Source: Poronia punctata
Lineage: Eukaryota; Ascomycota; Sordariomycetes; Xylariales; Xylariaceae
DNA length: 64,000 bases
Assembly: GCA_022579005.1 (NCBI GenBank)
Contig: MU401506.1
Span: 62,001-126,000 of the forward strand
Direction: 5' to 3'
In this document: one piece after another, positions 36,550-49,217 of the stretch
Layout of the letters: every line of letters begins with the position of its first letter
Position numbering within the stretch: position 1 is the first letter of the stretch
Notes under the pieces: model-generated
What the model was told of the DNA's origin: nothing
Seen by the model: the letters and a program-made list of their open reading frames with translations, nothing else
Database searches by the model: none
Position numbers and translations under genes: made by a program

Positions 36550-38543
36550 GATGAAACTATTGGCAGATGGGGTATATAGAAATTGTAATACACTTGCAGG
36601 CAGTTCAATTGGGAAGAAAGAAGATTATCTTGGAGAAGTAGGAAGCTGAAGAGAAAATTGTATTAGGTTCAGTGGCCGAAGTCTGTCTAGAAAAGGGGAC
36701 GCCGCCAACTTTTTATGCAATTTAGCTTTTGGTTATCGGCATCCACTGGACCTTCCAAAGCTCCATTCAATGTCCAATGGGTTGGCTTTTAGGGGCCCGC
36801 CGTTTTCTTTACCCCTGGATTGAGGGTTCCAGCTTGTGAAAGCATGCGGGATGTATTAGGTCTAACCTTGTGTAGCCTAGCGGACTACAGCTGGCCAATC
36901 ATCTGATGCCCTACTTGTAGATTCATCTTGGAAATCTTCCAATTAAATTAACCCGAATACGAACGCGGTGAACGCAAACCGCCACCCACGCCCCCCACCG
37001 TAGTGTGGCTTGATTGTGGCAGTACCATTCGTATTCGATTTTGCGACCCGAATACTTCTGTATCCGTAGATTCCGTACTCGTAGGCGTTCCGGCATTATG
37101 TGCAAAACGTCGCATCCAAGTTAGTTTTATACTCCTCGCTATAAAACGATCATTAAGCCAGGTTCAAACTTGGTCTGAAATCCCTTCTTCAGATTCTTTC
37201 CTGTTCATATTTCCTAGGTTAGGAAAATTGAGCGGTTCTGGTCATCCATTGTCAATTGGCGGCAATAGTGGAAGCGATGCCTCTTCTAACATGGCCCCGC
37301 ACGGCCAAACTTTCCTAGCCGCTCTACGGTTCCTCTTGATTTGAGGTCCCGATTTGACGATGGGCACCTGCCATACACTTTCCATGATGTCGTTCAGGTT
37401 AGAACAGTTTCCCAAGGCGGCTACCATAGCCATTCAGTGGTCTTACTCGGACTGTTATCAGTATAAACATCAAATAGGTATCTGTGAAAACCAAACCGAG
37501 TTTGCTATTCCTCTTTGATTTGTCCCACTAGGGGTTGCAAGTATCACGAACAGAGCTATGCCTCTTCATTTCCCAGTAGGCACCCATTGCCACATTCATG
37601 ACCAGATGCCTACTCGTACGTACACATGCTAGGTCTTATCGATCAATTTGAAGTAGGTTCCGGAGGCCTTGTTGACGCTGCTCGGTGTTAACTACCTTTT
37701 CTCCTATCGGATGCCCGGGGCTGCTCATTTTCGGCGCGTTTATTACATCGACGAGCGAAAAGACGAACAAAGGAATTACAAGGTAGGCCTGGACAACCGC
37801 ACATAAATTCCACTTGCTACTGCCCAGGCTGGTGGAGGACCAGCGATTTCGAGTTGGATCTCAGAGCGATGGTGGTGACATGGGCACAACGTCTGCCGAA
37901 TATAGTCAAAATAAGACGTACCGAGATAGCGAAACGACTACTAGAAAAGAGAGAAGACGTCGCAGCCTTTCGAGAGGAGATGTGCGGTCTCTTTTAGCTT
38001 TTTACAGCATGCCGCGGCGTGCTATTTAGCCCTTGAAGCTGTCATGGCGAGATGCATACTAGCCGAGGCAGGCATGCACCCTGCCCTGCCCCTCAATGCC
38101 GGGATGTCTCCACAGAACCGTCTTGGACTAAATCAATTGGTCGGGGCCGACACTTTATACTTGCTTTGAGATCGCTCCGTCGATACATCTAGCTGCACGC
38201 TCTCCCCATCCTTTCCGGATCTGGTTTCCATTTCGTTGTTCTGGGTTGCGGGCTACTTCAGGGTCCGGTAGATCGTCGCGAGTCAAGGTGTATTCTGGGG
38301 TGCGTTAGCTCCAACGTCCTCGGCCCAGTGGGCCAGTATGCCAGGTATCAGGACAGGATGGGGTTACTTCCAGAAAAGTTGCGCTTATATGTATGCGCTT
38401 CGTGCTCCTAGGCAAGTCGAAGAAGAACGGCTGCATTTTATATATATTTGTCTTCGATGCTTGACCTAGTTGTTTAATCCGCCGTTTATCCCCACCTTTG
38501 CCGCCTTCGAGTTCCAGGGAAAACGTACAGGCAGCTATACACG
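36550..38543. other. 2 kb divergent intergenic region
   Basis: Shared upstream region of erg6 (-) and the mpaB-like gene (+). No gene recognised. TACTCGTA copies occur at 37076 and 37611. Confidence 0.55.
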
Positions 38544-39543
38544 ATGGCGTGCCCCATGGGACATGGAGATGCCGCCAGAGGCCAGTCACCCGGCCTGAAG
38601 GAGAAGCCTCATATTTTCGAGACCATCGCCGAACCCATCGAGCTGCGGAAGATGACGACGGACGCCATATTTCTTCTCGGTGGACAGTTTGCCATCCTAT
38701 GTCAGTTCGCCCACCCGGGGCTAGCGGAGGGCTCCTACAAGCACTCCAACTTTGCCTACCGCATCATGAATCGCCTACAGACCACGGCTCGCTTCCTGAA
38801 CGCCGCGGTATTCGGTACCGAGGAGGAGAAACAGGCCATTTTTGGTATCATTCACGCTGCTCACTCGGAGGTCAAGGGGGAGAACTACTGTACGTGACAC
38901 AAAGCAGATTTCTCTCTATCCCTTCTCCTTGTCCTCTCCTCTCCTCGACGACCCTGTACTGTTATCAGCGCGTGCCGCTAACGTGTTGGGATGTGTAGAT
39001 GCGGACGATCCCGAGCTCCACAAGTGGACGGCAGCCACACTCTTCGTCTCACTAATCGTGGTACACGAGGCCTTCTTCGGCAAAGTCTCGACGGAGCGAC
39101 AGGAAATACTCTTCAAAGAATCAGCCGTCTACGGCACCTCTTTACGGATGCCACCCGAGATGTGGCCGGCGACGTTGGAGGATTTCTGGAAGTACTGGAA
39201 CCACAATATCGAAACGCTCGAGGTGACGGATTGGGCGCGCAGCCTTTGCCGCGATTTACTCTGGCCCAAAAAGATGCCGCTGCTACTAAAGCCCCAGATG
39301 CCCATCGCCAGATTATTGACGATGCACTGGTTACCCGAGCGCTTCCAGCGCGAGTACGGATTGAAAATCACGCCGTTGAATTCGGCAATGTTCCATTTCA
39401 TTGTTGGATATGTTGCGCTCGTGTACCCGTACCTGCCCAAGAGGCTTAGGACATACCCGAGTAGATGGTACATGAAAGATATGAAGAAGGCGGTTAAGAG
39501 GGTGCAGGAGACGGGTACTTGGAGCAAGCCTAAGAAGGGATAA
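38544..39543 (+). CDS. mpaB/rubber-oxygenase-like (DUF2236) protein
   Basis: Two exons, 38544..38889 and 38999..39543, encode 296 residues. The 109-nt intron has a GTACGT donor, a GCTAAC branch point and a GTGTAG acceptor, and splices to GENYYADDPELHKW. The order of conserved elements (QFAHPGLAEGS with His57, a long helix RLQTTARFLNAAVFG, HAAHSEVKGENY, then ELHKWTAATLFVSLIVVHEAFFG) fits the DUF2236 family, which includes latex-clearing protein Lcp and the ER-bound oxygenase MpaB of mycophenolic acid synthesis. Such proteins bind heme through histidine and cleave or oxidise carbon chains. Substrate here is unknown. The C-terminal YPSRWYMKDMKKAVKRVQE segment is basic. No biosynthetic cluster surrounds it. 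Confidence 0.88.
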
Positions 39544-39980
39544 TGGCATCACACACCCTCTGTGGCGTTGTCACAGTCAATCTGTCACGATATTTTCGGT
39601 CTACGGGGACGGCGGTATTCAGTCGGCATAACCTTGGTCCCTCTTAACACAGGAGGAGGGGGGGGCGTCTAGCTTGCCACGTAACAACGTGCTTCAAGGC
39701 CGTTGACGACACACTTTGGGACGAGAGAGGTATTGTCTTATCGGTTCATTCGTATTCATCTATATCCGCGGGGTCCAATTTCATTATGTTCTTTTACGAT
39801 ATCCCACTTTTCGTCGATCACTATCGATTCCTATAGAAGAATTAAATAAATGAAGAGAAGCAAGCTTGGGACAATGATTGTCTAGCCCAACTGGTTCCAA
39901 AATCTCACACCCCCAATCTAGGCGCCAACTTATATGCGAGACATACAAGAGTACATTCCTCATCGGCAAGGCGAAGTAAA
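39544..39980. other. intergenic region between convergent genes
   Basis: 3' flanks of two convergent genes with a short G-run near 39658. No gene is seen. Confidence 0.55.
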
Positions 39981-41567
39981 TTATATCCGAAAATGTTCCA
40001 GTTTCACTCTGCCCGTCACCAGAGACCAAGCCCAAGCTGCATCAACGATAAGAATATCAATGAAACTAAAGACCAGGCTCCCCCCAAACACGAGACTATG
40101 ATAAGTCCACGCATTCGCCTCATCCAAGTCTTTGACCTGGCAAACAATGGCCCACGGCAGCACATACAAGAGATTAGCCACGAGACTCTGATATAAATAC
40201 CATTTCGGCCTCGTCGCAAGGAGAACAGTAGCCAGTTGAGTGGACATGGCATAGAATATGTAACACCAATCGATCGTCCGCCACATATACGCCGTGACAT
40301 TGGCAACATCACGCGAGCCGCTGAGATAGAATGCGAATGCATGAGCGCCGAATAGCGAGAGGAAGATCGCAACGGGGACCTCGACGACAAGTGCGAGCGC
40401 AAGGGATGTTAACGCGGGCTGGGAAATGTGAAGTATGTCCTTCCATGCAGCTTCTGGACGTAGATTATTCACACCAATTTCCGAACGCCATTTACCCCAT
40501 CGATGACCGATGAACTGGAGGGCCGTCGCCTCGAGCGCGTTGACCGGGACCATGACTAGACCCCAGCGGATGGTGTTGAAGACGCCCCATGCCGTGGCAT
40601 ATGTTGTTCCGAGGGCTACGATGGTGGTTACGAGCCAGAGGTAAAGCGCGTTGCGGACGGCTGATTCGGCAAAGGTGATTAGGCCCGGGCGGATAAGGAC
40701 GGCGAGGGCCCGGAAGCTTGGTCGAATGTGTCGCGTATCTGTCGCCCGATCTGCCCGTCGCCAGGCTCTGGTAGTGGATGCTAGGAAATACCCCAAACCG
40801 GCAAAAGCGGCGACGAGACCGCATACCAGCTGGATGATAGCTTGCATCTCGACCGTAGGCTTGAACGAGCCGACATGGTACTTGGAAATTACCAACAAGT
40901 CAAGTACGATGTTCACAGCGAACTTGACAGAGCTGATGACTAGCGGTACATCCGGTTTATCCAGCGCTCTGGTAGCCGCCGCCACAGCTGTTTCGATAGT
41001 CCCGGCTAGAACGGTGAAAGAGGTTATGCGCACATATGCAAGACTGGACTCGCGTACCTCGGACGGCACGAAATTATCCGCTATAGCAGAGGCCGCACCC
41101 AAGAAGACGACGCTGATGATAAGACCTGCCACGCCTTGGAAGAGGATCAAGGTATGAGTCAACTGTAGCCTCTGAGCCAAGCTCCTCGAGGCTTTGTCGC
41201 CAATGATAACCCATGCGGCGCGGGGTAAACCCTCGTTGATGGCCTCAGAGGCTGTGTTCAAGTAGGTGTAGACGTCTGTCGTGGCTACCATTGACGAATC
41301 GATGTTGGCTACCCATAGTTTGGATAAGGTGCTGTATAGCGCAGGCAGGATGAATGCTGCAATGTTGAAGGCGAGTGCGCCGAAGTACCTGTCGCGACTC
41401 CATCTCGACTTTGTTGTCCTAGACGAATCCCTTTCTTCACTACCACCATCACCACCTTCGGGTGTGTCACTAGCCGGTATGGCCGAGACGTTTGACGGTG
41501 AAGTGTCGTCTTTTGGTAGCATCTTGTAAGCCCATCGGAATCTTGAACCACCCGCACGAGAGAACAT
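39981..41567 (-). CDS. MATE-like multi-pass membrane transporter
   Basis: A single exon of 528 residues. After an acidic, Ser-rich N-terminal tail (about 1-60), roughly a dozen hydrophobic segments follow, the first near [17 protein letters not shown]. The [33 protein letters not shown] region resembles the first repeat of MATE/MOP-superfamily transporters, where paired helix bundles form an antiporter. It may export small molecules or be related to polysaccharide flippases; no substrate can be named. A second ATG at 41522 (residue 16, MLPKDD) is an alternative start. The assignment to MATE rests on overall pattern rather than on a diagnostic motif, so it should be treated as tentative at family level though the membrane topology is clear. 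Confidence 0.75.
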   Translation of the reverse strand: MFSRAGGSRFRWAYKMLPKDDTSPSNVSAIPASDTPEGGDGGSEERDSSRTTKSRWSRDRYFGALAFNIAAFILPALYSTLSKLWVANIDSSMVATTDVYTYLNTASEAINEGLPRAAWVIIGDKASRSLAQRLQLTHTLILFQGVAGLIISVVFLGAASAIADNFVPSEVRESSLAYVRITSFTVLAGTIETAVAAATRALDKPDVPLVISSVKFAVNIVLDLLVISKYHVGSFKPTVEMQAIIQLVCGLVAAFAGLGYFLASTTRAWRRADRATDTRHIRPSFRALAVLIRPGLITFAESAVRNALYLWLVTTIVALGTTYATAWGVFNTIRWGLVMVPVNALEATALQFIGHRWGKWRSEIGVNNLRPEAAWKDILHISQPALTSLALALVVEVPVAIFLSLFGAHAFAFYLSGSRDVANVTAYMWRTIDWCYIFYAMSTQLATVLLATRPKWYLYQSLVANLLYVLPWAIVCQVKDLDEANAWTYHSLVFGGSLVFSFIDILIVDAAWAWSLVTGRVKLEHFRI

Positions 41568-42473
41568 CTTCCTCCCATGATCCAGCCTCGTTCATTAGAG
41601 GGGAAGGTATTGATTTTTCAGGTCATCACGTGGCATGCATGGATTCTCATCAGGGCGGTGTTGTTGGTTCCTTCTTTGCATTTTGTTAGATGCGGGGTCT
41701 GTGTAACTTCGGATTGAGCCACAGGGATATATACATGGTGAATCGTTGAAGCCACAGAACCTCAAACGAGAAAAGAAAAGAAAAGGAAAGAGATTCAGGC
41801 GCAGATTTACCAAACCACTGCTTCATTTCTATCCTTCCCAGTCGGCGCCCTGACGTTCGTAGCGGAATTGCGCGCCGCCCGCGACATGGTGCCTTCTAAC
41901 GAGCAGGACTAGGAGATCAAGGAAATAACCAAGGTTAGAACCTACTATAAAATAAGCCGGCATTAGTTATAAGTAGATAGTAACAACCCGCGTAGCAGAT
42001 ATAGGCCAAAAGTTTTGCGAGCAGCGATGGCCTCGGAGCCCTTCAATGTAATTGTAGACCACATGTAGCACGTACGAGTATGCGTACATACAGTGCGTAT
42101 GGTCTCAGTGACAATTCTCGCACTGCTGTCTCGGCAGTTAGCCGCCACACAGTTGGTGCCACCTGGGCTATGCGCACCTACCTGTAGCTTGGAAGTGGTA
42201 CTAAGGTAGGTACTGATTGTGACATCATTATCGTAGGTTAGAACATCGTCATCGATATTGTCGACTGTTCCACACCCTCGGTAGGTGACGTGTAGTAAAA
42301 CTGGACTAAAAACAAACATTTATATTTAAATACGAGTATGTACAGAACGCAACACTTAATCCATGTGCACATGTATTTTTACGTATAAACGTTGGTTTGG
42401 CTAAATCATTCGACTCATAAACGCTTCTTCTAGTCAGACACACCATTGAGGTCGAAAGGTATACTGTCTCACA
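41568..42473. other. divergent intergenic region
   Basis: Shared upstream region of the transporter (-) and the SDR gene (+). TACGAGTA copies at 42073 and 42331. No gene recognised. Confidence 0.55.
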
Positions 42474-43663
42474 ATGTCGGCAGAAACAAAAGACAACAAG
42501 AGCGACGCGTACGGAAAGGTTGATAATAGTACCAAGGAACTACCATCTCACAAGGCAGTCGACAATGGCAATCCTGCGATATTCAAGCCGGTATATCTCG
42601 TCTTGGACGATATCAATGTCGACCTTATCAGCATATTCGTGACGGTTGCGTCCATAGCCTGTGTTGCCTTACTACGTTTCTCGCCATTCAAGACCTTCTC
42701 AGCAGCAGCACTGTTTCTTGCTCCCCTTCGCTTGTTTTTCCCGAGGAGTACAACTCCAGAAGGGCTCGCCCTCGTCACCGGTGCCTCCAGCGGCATCGGT
42801 GCCGAGCTTACATATATCCTAGCTAGCAAGGGCCATGACCTGGTTTTAGTGGGGAGGAACGAGGAGCAGCTCGAGGCCGTGAAGCGCAACGTCCTCAAAG
42901 TGGGCAAGACCGGAGTTACATGTCATACCATTGCCATGGACCTCTCTATGCCGGGTGCTGCCAAGGAACTTTACGACCGGGTCACCAAGTTCGGCTTGAC
43001 TGTGGATATTCTCGTCAACGGCGCCGGTCTGGGAGGTGCAGGCGAAACACTGGAGCAGCCGATCGAGTTTACCGAGCGCTTGACATACGTGAACTGCATC
43101 ACTCCCGTCCAGCTTGCTCAGCTTTTCGGGAAAGACATGGCCCGCCGCGGTCGAGGTTGGATGTTGCATATCTCCAGTGTTGGCGGTAAGTACCCGACTC
43201 TGTATATAGCCTGAATGGCTTGCTAAACCAATCTTGTGCAGGTTGGATGGCTAGTCCGCACCAGAACCTCTATCACGCTTCGAAACACTATGTCCGCGCC
43301 TTCTCTGAGAGTCTATCGCTTGAATTACGCGCATATCCCGGAGTCGTCAACACTCAACTCATGCCCGGGCCTACGCACACTCAATTTATTACGCGGGCTC
43401 ACGCCGAAGAAATCTCCATGATGGCAAACCCTGGAGCTGTGGAAGACCCGAAAGCTGTGGCCATGGCCGGATTTAACGCATTATGTAGGGGAAAACGCAT
43501 GGTCTTCAGTAGCTGGAATGCGGCGGGAAGTGCCTTGATGATGCAGTTCTTACCGAGAAGCCTGCACTTGACTCTTGCTAGCTTTGCAAATGCCCCCTTG
43601 AGAGGGTGGGCTAGATCGACGGAGCCGGAAAAGGATCAGAACGCTCGGGGGAGAGACCTTTAG
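42474..43663 (+). CDS. membrane-anchored short-chain dehydrogenase/reductase
   Basis: Two exons, 42474..43185 and 43242..43663, encode 377 residues. The 56-nt intron has a GTAAGT donor, a GCTAAAC branch point and a TGCAG acceptor, and joins HISSVGG to WMASPHQ. Classical SDR motifs: cofactor motif TGASSGIG (102-109), NGAG (182-185), catalytic Ser in HISS (about 234), and YHASK with Tyr248 and Lys252. Arg128 downstream of the second strand suggests NADP(H) preference. A hydrophobic segment (about 48-67, LISIFVTVASIACVALL) before the domain would anchor it, probably in the ER. It resembles the DltE-type SDRs; the substrate is not predictable. The C-terminus is basic and charged. Confidence 0.9.
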
Positions 43664-45451
43664 ATGACAAGTCGGGACATTAGCATCAATAATGAATAGG
43701 AGACTAGTTGGAATTGATTGATTCTACAGCCACTTTGCTATATTTGCTTCTGCCACTCGTGACTCCGTCGCCTTGGATTCCACGGGGTATGATCTGCACA
43801 CCGAAGACAAGTGTACAAATGTGCCTTGAAAACATGGTCGTTACGTGTACATCAGGTAGCGTTCAATCTCTCTAGGTTTTGAAAAGAAAGGCATTTAATC
43901 TTTTGTAGACCAGTTAAATAAGTCAACAAAGCGCAATGTCACGGCTAGTCACGTGCAAATAACCACGTGATAACTTTAACGCCCTCTACATAGTAAGAAC
44001 ACAATTCACATACTGTACCTCACAGGACTTTGTCATCTACTCGTAGAGCTGTGTAAATCTGCATGTTCCTTATATATTATACGACCTCTTCCATGGTGAC
44101 GATAACTATATTTCTGCTAACTGACTGATTCATGTTTAAAGTTGGGAAAGGATAGAAAGTGCTCGATATCATAGAGCGGAAGAGACCAATGACCCTGGTT
44201 TACTTATAGTCTTATACTACCTATCTCAGTCTACATATGTGTATGATTTCTTTGTTACCTAACCATATACATGGGTTAAAGTAGGTAGGTAGGTAGGTAG
44301 ATGACTGGATCAAGAACAGCTTTTCTGAGCAATTTCTATGATGGGTATGGTATGTGTGAGTATGGTAGGTAGGTAGGTATTTATGCACAAAGATGGTGAA
44401 ATATTGTGTAGGTAGACTGGGCAGAAATTGCACATCTTTCCTAGGGAAAGTGCGTACCTAGGTAGGTAAGTTAGGCTAAGGTAGGTAGGGAAATATTGTT
44501 TAGTTAGATCAGATATTGAGATTCCTTTCTTGATATGTGATCGTATACTAGGTAAGGTAGGTATGTTTTACCTACCTAGTAGGTATGTGAAAATATCCCC
44601 GACATCATATCATGAGCAGAAAATAGAAAAAAAGGGTGGTATCTATAGTAGGTATACACATTCCAACGGAATATATACTTACTCAACATTATGTTACGTA
44701 CTTACCTTATGTATTGATTCAGCCTTTAGGTACCATGCATGTTATTCATCCCTCCCTTGAAGTACCTCTCCTTCTACTCGTAGAAGGCCTTTCACTTTCC
44801 TGTATCGCCATCCATGACCTCCCAGGTCCCAACCTACCCACATAGGTACCTGACTTACTATTTGATGTAGACCCTTTGACCTCTTCTACCTTTCCACCTG
44901 TCCTGAATGGTTCCTTTTTATCTTTGGAGTCACAATAATACATACATCTCCTCTGCCACTGTGACCGCCCAACCTACTATCTACAACCTCGACGTCGGGT
45001 CCAGTCCAGTCCACTAGCATGTTCCGTATATCCCTTCCCTGCTGTATAGAGAGTCATTCCCTTCTTATCCAGTAGCAAGGTCCCTCGACGTCCTGTGTAT
45101 CACCTATGTAAACATACAACTGACCATCCTCATCCTCGACGTCTGCGGCACACACACACACACACACACACACTACATTTCCCTTCTATTTAAATATTTC
45201 CCCAGCAAGGAAATCCTCTACCCTTCCTTCTATTCAAAATTCCTTTTTCCCCACCTACCAAGTCCTCTCTTCCTTTCTTGACAATACCTCACCTATCTCT
45301 CTTTGAGTCTTGGTCCCTGCACACTTCCAGACCAGTCAGTCATCCTTCCTCATTATCACCACCCTTTGTTAAAGGTCATCTTCCCTGCTTCTTGTCACCA
45401 CTACCATACATTGTACAACGAAACAAAAGAAAACAAAAACAGAAGAAAACA
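43664..45451. other. gene-free region with TAGG and CA repeats
   Basis: Includes TAGG tandem repeats (44281-44300 and around 44363-44378), a CA microsatellite at 45149-45172 and TACTCGTA copies at 44038 and 44775. The last 250 bases are the pyrimidine-rich 5' leader of the methyltransferase gene. An in-frame ATG at 45278 would add 58 low-complexity residues and is not used here. Confidence 0.6.
45149..45172. repeat. CA dinucleotide microsatellite
   Basis: An uninterrupted CA repeat about 280 bases upstream of the DNA methyltransferase start codon. Confidence 0.9.
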
Positions 45452-47682
45452 ATGTCTTCCACCAGCAGAGAGGCAAGCGTCATCTGCATCGAAGACGAGG
45501 AGCCACTATCCGACTTACAAAGACATCTTCGGGATTTACGGAATAATAATAACCAGCTCTGCTTGCCTGGTCAGGATCGTCCCGAACTTCTACATCCTCG
45601 GGAAGTTGATCAACATTCCTTGAGAGGATTTCAAATTTACTCTGCCGCCGAAGAAGAACAGAACGAAAGAAATGCCCGCGATTGCGAGGTACAGTTTCTC
45701 CATGCCAGAAGAATTGCAGGCGTTGGACGCTCTGGTAAAGGTGCAAATGTAGGTGTAGGTGACAAGCCAACAGTACCAACGTCTCTCATTTTTATTCCGG
45801 AACGCTCCCGGTTGGAGTATACCGTTTGGCGTGGGGTGCACATCCGGCCCGGCACTATGGTTGAGGTACCTCGGGCTTCTGCAAACGAGTATCATGTAAG
45901 TGATACACGGTACTATCATACACCTACCTAATGTATCCCCCGCGTTCTTTCCTTCCCATGTTGCGGCTTCTAACTTGACTTTCCTTTGACATTTAGTGGG
46001 AATTCCTACTCGTCAATATCATTTACGAAAAGCCGCACACTAAGCAGGTCATCTTACGCGGTATCCGTTTCACTCGGACTCGAAATACACGTGGCATCTT
46101 ACCGTGTCAATTAAACGAAGTCTGCGCACTCTATGACCTCGTCAAAGGCGAAGAAGACGAAGCAGGTGCAGTAGATATCGGTATCGAGAGCGTCATCAGG
46201 ACTCGAGACTCTCGGCATACCAATGCTCTATTCCCAGCACATCGAGCCAACTCCGTCCTGGTCCAGAGATGGAAGTTTTACCGATATTGGTCGACAGCGA
46301 GGGACAAGGCTCAAAATAAATCATGTAAACACGGTTCAATCGTTCGGCTCATGTCCAAAGACATAAGGGACGTGACACTACGTGTTTCTAATGATGCCTT
46401 GCGATCAGAATTCCGTGGTGGAGTAGTCCCGGGAGGATCATACATAGGCAACAAGACGCGCATCCCTACGGTTGACGTAGACGAAATGCCCAACCATCGA
46501 GAGCATAAGACCACCGAGCGTAAGCCGGGACAAAAGTACATTGTCGACGACATGTTCTGCGGTGCCGGTGGCGTATCTCGTGGAATATGCCAGTCAGGCG
46601 AAGGCTTTAGACTAGGCATAGCCTGCGACGCCGATGCTGCTGCCTGTCGATCCTATCGCGCCAACTTTCCCGAGGCCGAGCTCAAGTGCATGGGGTTATT
46701 TGAACTTACGCAAAAGCTGAAGGGATCCCGCACACGTGCAGATATTGTTCATCTATCCCCACCGTGCCAGGTGTGGTCGCCTGCACATACCAGGGCCGGC
46801 AAGAATGACGCCGCAAATGTCGCCGCTTTATATACCTGCGAGGAGATCTTAAAGGCTCGTCGTCCTCGTCTCTCCACCGGCGAACAGACGTATGGCTTGC
46901 TGTTCGACTCGAATGAGGATTGTTTCAATGGGCTTATTGGACAGTACACTCGCCTCAACTATTCCGTCACCTGGGATATGCTGAAATTCCGCTACTACGG
47001 ATTGCCCACTTCGAGGAAGCGCCTCGTGTGGATAGCGTCGTGTATCGGGGAAAGGCTCCCATCTTTCCCTCCGCCCACCCACGGTTACCCAGGCTTGCCT
47101 CGCGAGTTAGTATTGCGGGATACCTTGAAAACTATTAGCAAAAGCCATGGTGACCCTCTCCACGATGTCAATGCAATGCTGGCAAAAGGAATCCGAGCAA
47201 CGCCCTATGACGACAATAAACAAACTGGAACAATAACAACATCAGGATCGGACGCTTGCCACCCGTCCGGCAAGAGACATTTTACCCGGAGAGAGCTTGC
47301 CGCCCTCCAGGGATTCCCAACAAAGCACACCTTCCTAGGAACGGCTACCGAAATGAAGCGTCAGATAGGGAACGCCTTCCCGCCTACCGTCGTAGCGACC
47401 TTGTACAAACACCTGGAAAAGTGGCTACTACGACAGGATCGCGTTGTAACCGCCCCGGGCCATCATTATCAAGGTCCAAAGCGTAAACATGGGGTCATTA
47501 TAATCTCCGACGATGACGACGACGAAAATTCCGCGAAGCGCAGGCAGCATAACATAGAAGGGATGGGTAATAGAGGCCGCCCGATAGTTATCGAAGATTC
47601 AGACAACGTTCCGGTAGTCGATGATCCAGACAGTGACACTGAAAGGGGCGACTCTTCCGACGACGAGGAATGGAATTGGTGA
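45452..47682 (+). CDS. RID/Masc1-type cytosine-5 DNA methyltransferase
   Basis: Two exons, 45452..45895 and 45997..47682, encode 709 residues. The 101-nt intron has a GTAAGT donor, a TCTAAC branch point and a TTTAG acceptor. The N-terminal half has a degenerate BAH-like region, from GTMVEVP through WEFLLVNIIYEKPHTKQVILRG (about 130-190). C5-methyltransferase motifs follow in order: DMFCGAGGVSRG (motif I, 333-344), SPPCQ with catalytic Cys405 (motif IV), GEQTYG (motif VI, EQT at 444-446 in place of ENV), TSRKR (486-490), LQGFP (585-589) and IGNAFPP (motif X, from 605). The EQT tripeptide is the hallmark of the Masc1/RID family, which is needed for MIP in Ascobolus and RIP in Neurospora. The C-terminus is an acidic DDDDDE-type tail. 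It is intact and its gene is 2.7 kb from a RIP-mutated retrotransposon. Confidence 0.94.
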
Positions 47683-48498
47683 GACTGGCCTGGAAGTAGA
47701 GGAAACCCCGAAAAAGATGATCCAGGAGAATATCTTGTAGACGGATGGGTTGGAGCTTGGACTAATAGATGTGCTGTGTAAGGGTCACAGGATAGAGGCG
47801 CTTCTCATTGGGGGTCATGTATGAGCCAGAAGGCTCAGTGGATGGAATAATAGTTGTGTTTTACTGAGGTAAAAAGTTACCATCAACTGTATACTTGATG
47901 TATAGAATAATGCGTGTGGAGTGCGATAAACTCCTTAATTCCAACACAACATAAAGCATCTTTATCGATTGTTCGAAACAGAGACAACAAAGGGAAATAG
48001 GTCGACATGCTGGTAGCCTGCAGGTAGGTAGGTGGAGATGCTTACTTACTTTACCCACTTGCAGTCGCAGTTGCCTGCCATTCACTTGAACTCTATACAA
48101 AGGTATGTGGATAGGCCAACACAAGGTAGGTCACTTCCACTTGTTTATCCTGGTATGGCAGGTACCTATTCCCTTGCAAATTTTTCTTGATGGATTTAGA
48201 CATGTTTTGCTTATTAGTACCTAGGTGGGTTTCTAAATAAACAATTTATCGATACAGCTGATGGTACCGTCCTATCCATGTGAGAAGCTAACCCCCACGG
48301 TGCCTGATCTATGAATCTCCCTGCTAGAAGACACTCCAACATCGTAGCCAAGCCATGAGTATCCTACTTCTTGCAGTTGGGTATCATCTTGAGTACATCT
48401 TAGTATAAGTCCTAGCATACCCCTTTTCGTGGGTCGATGTACCCGGTGTCTTGCCCCAACCCAGTCAAAAAGGAAGATATTCCAACTTGGGTACCTAC
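47683..48498. other. intergenic region between convergent genes
   Basis: 3' flanks of the methyltransferase and ankyrin genes. Contains a short GTAGGTAGGT stretch near 48023. No gene seen. Confidence 0.6.
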
Positions 48499-49217
48499 TT
48501 AATGGGGGAGGTGGCGCTCCTTGAAGTAGCTATAGACATCATCATCATATTGACGAGCTACGCTGCCTGGTGTTAGGTCTGATGCGTTGCGCAGATACGG
48601 CGATGCTCCAGCCCCGAGTAGAAACTTGACAGCTTCAAGGCTGTCAGTGCGGGCGACGAGATGGAGCGCCGTATCTCCCGAGCTGCATTGCGCATTGATA
48701 TTTGCGCCCCAAGCTATCAACTCCTTCAGCCCCAACCAGTCCCTGCGCAGGACGGCATAATGCAACACTGTGCATCCAAATGCACCGCGCGTGTCGATGG
48801 GTGTACCGTGTTGACAAATGGCCTTGATGAAGTGGAGCTGGCCTTTCCGAGCTGCCATGTGTATCGGTGTGTCAAGGCTGATATTCTTCTCGTTGAAAAG
48901 ACCTCTGCGGAGGCCTGGAAGCGTAGTAAATAGCTTGTCGTAATACTGAAAGATACCTGTTTGCCAGTTACAAAGGTTAGCCGGATTGTTGCTGATGGGG
49001 GAATCATGTGAGTTGGCTTGCTGGTTATCCCATATTCTCCTGCCACATGCAGCAAAGTATTCCCCTCCCGATCTTTCGTCCACGCCAGAACTTCTTCCTT
49101 TGAGATTTTTTCGCGGTCGACAATACACTTCACCAAAGAGTCGAGTAGCTCAATATCGTCAATACGAACTGCCCTAAACATCTGCTCGCATTCGTCGGTA
49201 GTGATTGTTATAGCCAT
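48499..49217 (-). CDS. small ankyrin-repeat protein
   Basis: The best model has two exons on the minus strand, 49217..49022 and 48956..48499, for 217 residues. Ankyrin repeats are visible at about 50-80 (EGNTLLHVAGEYG), 93-125 (LDTPIHMAARKGQLHFIKAICQHG), 126-157 (GCTVLHYAVLRRDWLGLKELIAWGANI) and 159-190 (GDTALHLVARTDSLEAVKFLLGAGASP). The two halves are in different frames. A 65-nt intron with a GC donor (GCAAGC), a GCTAAC branch point and an ACAG acceptor joins them with the repeat frame preserved. No GT donor gives an acceptable alternative, so either the GC-AG intron is real or the gene carries a frameshift. Function unknown; ankyrin repeats mediate protein binding. There is no membrane segment or signal peptide. 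Confidence 0.75.

Noticed and set aside
45278..45451. N-terminal extension of the methyltransferase from an upstream in-frame ATG
   Set aside because: The added residues are Ser/Pro/Lys low-complexity, typical of a translated 5' leader; the ATG at 45452 has a better context.
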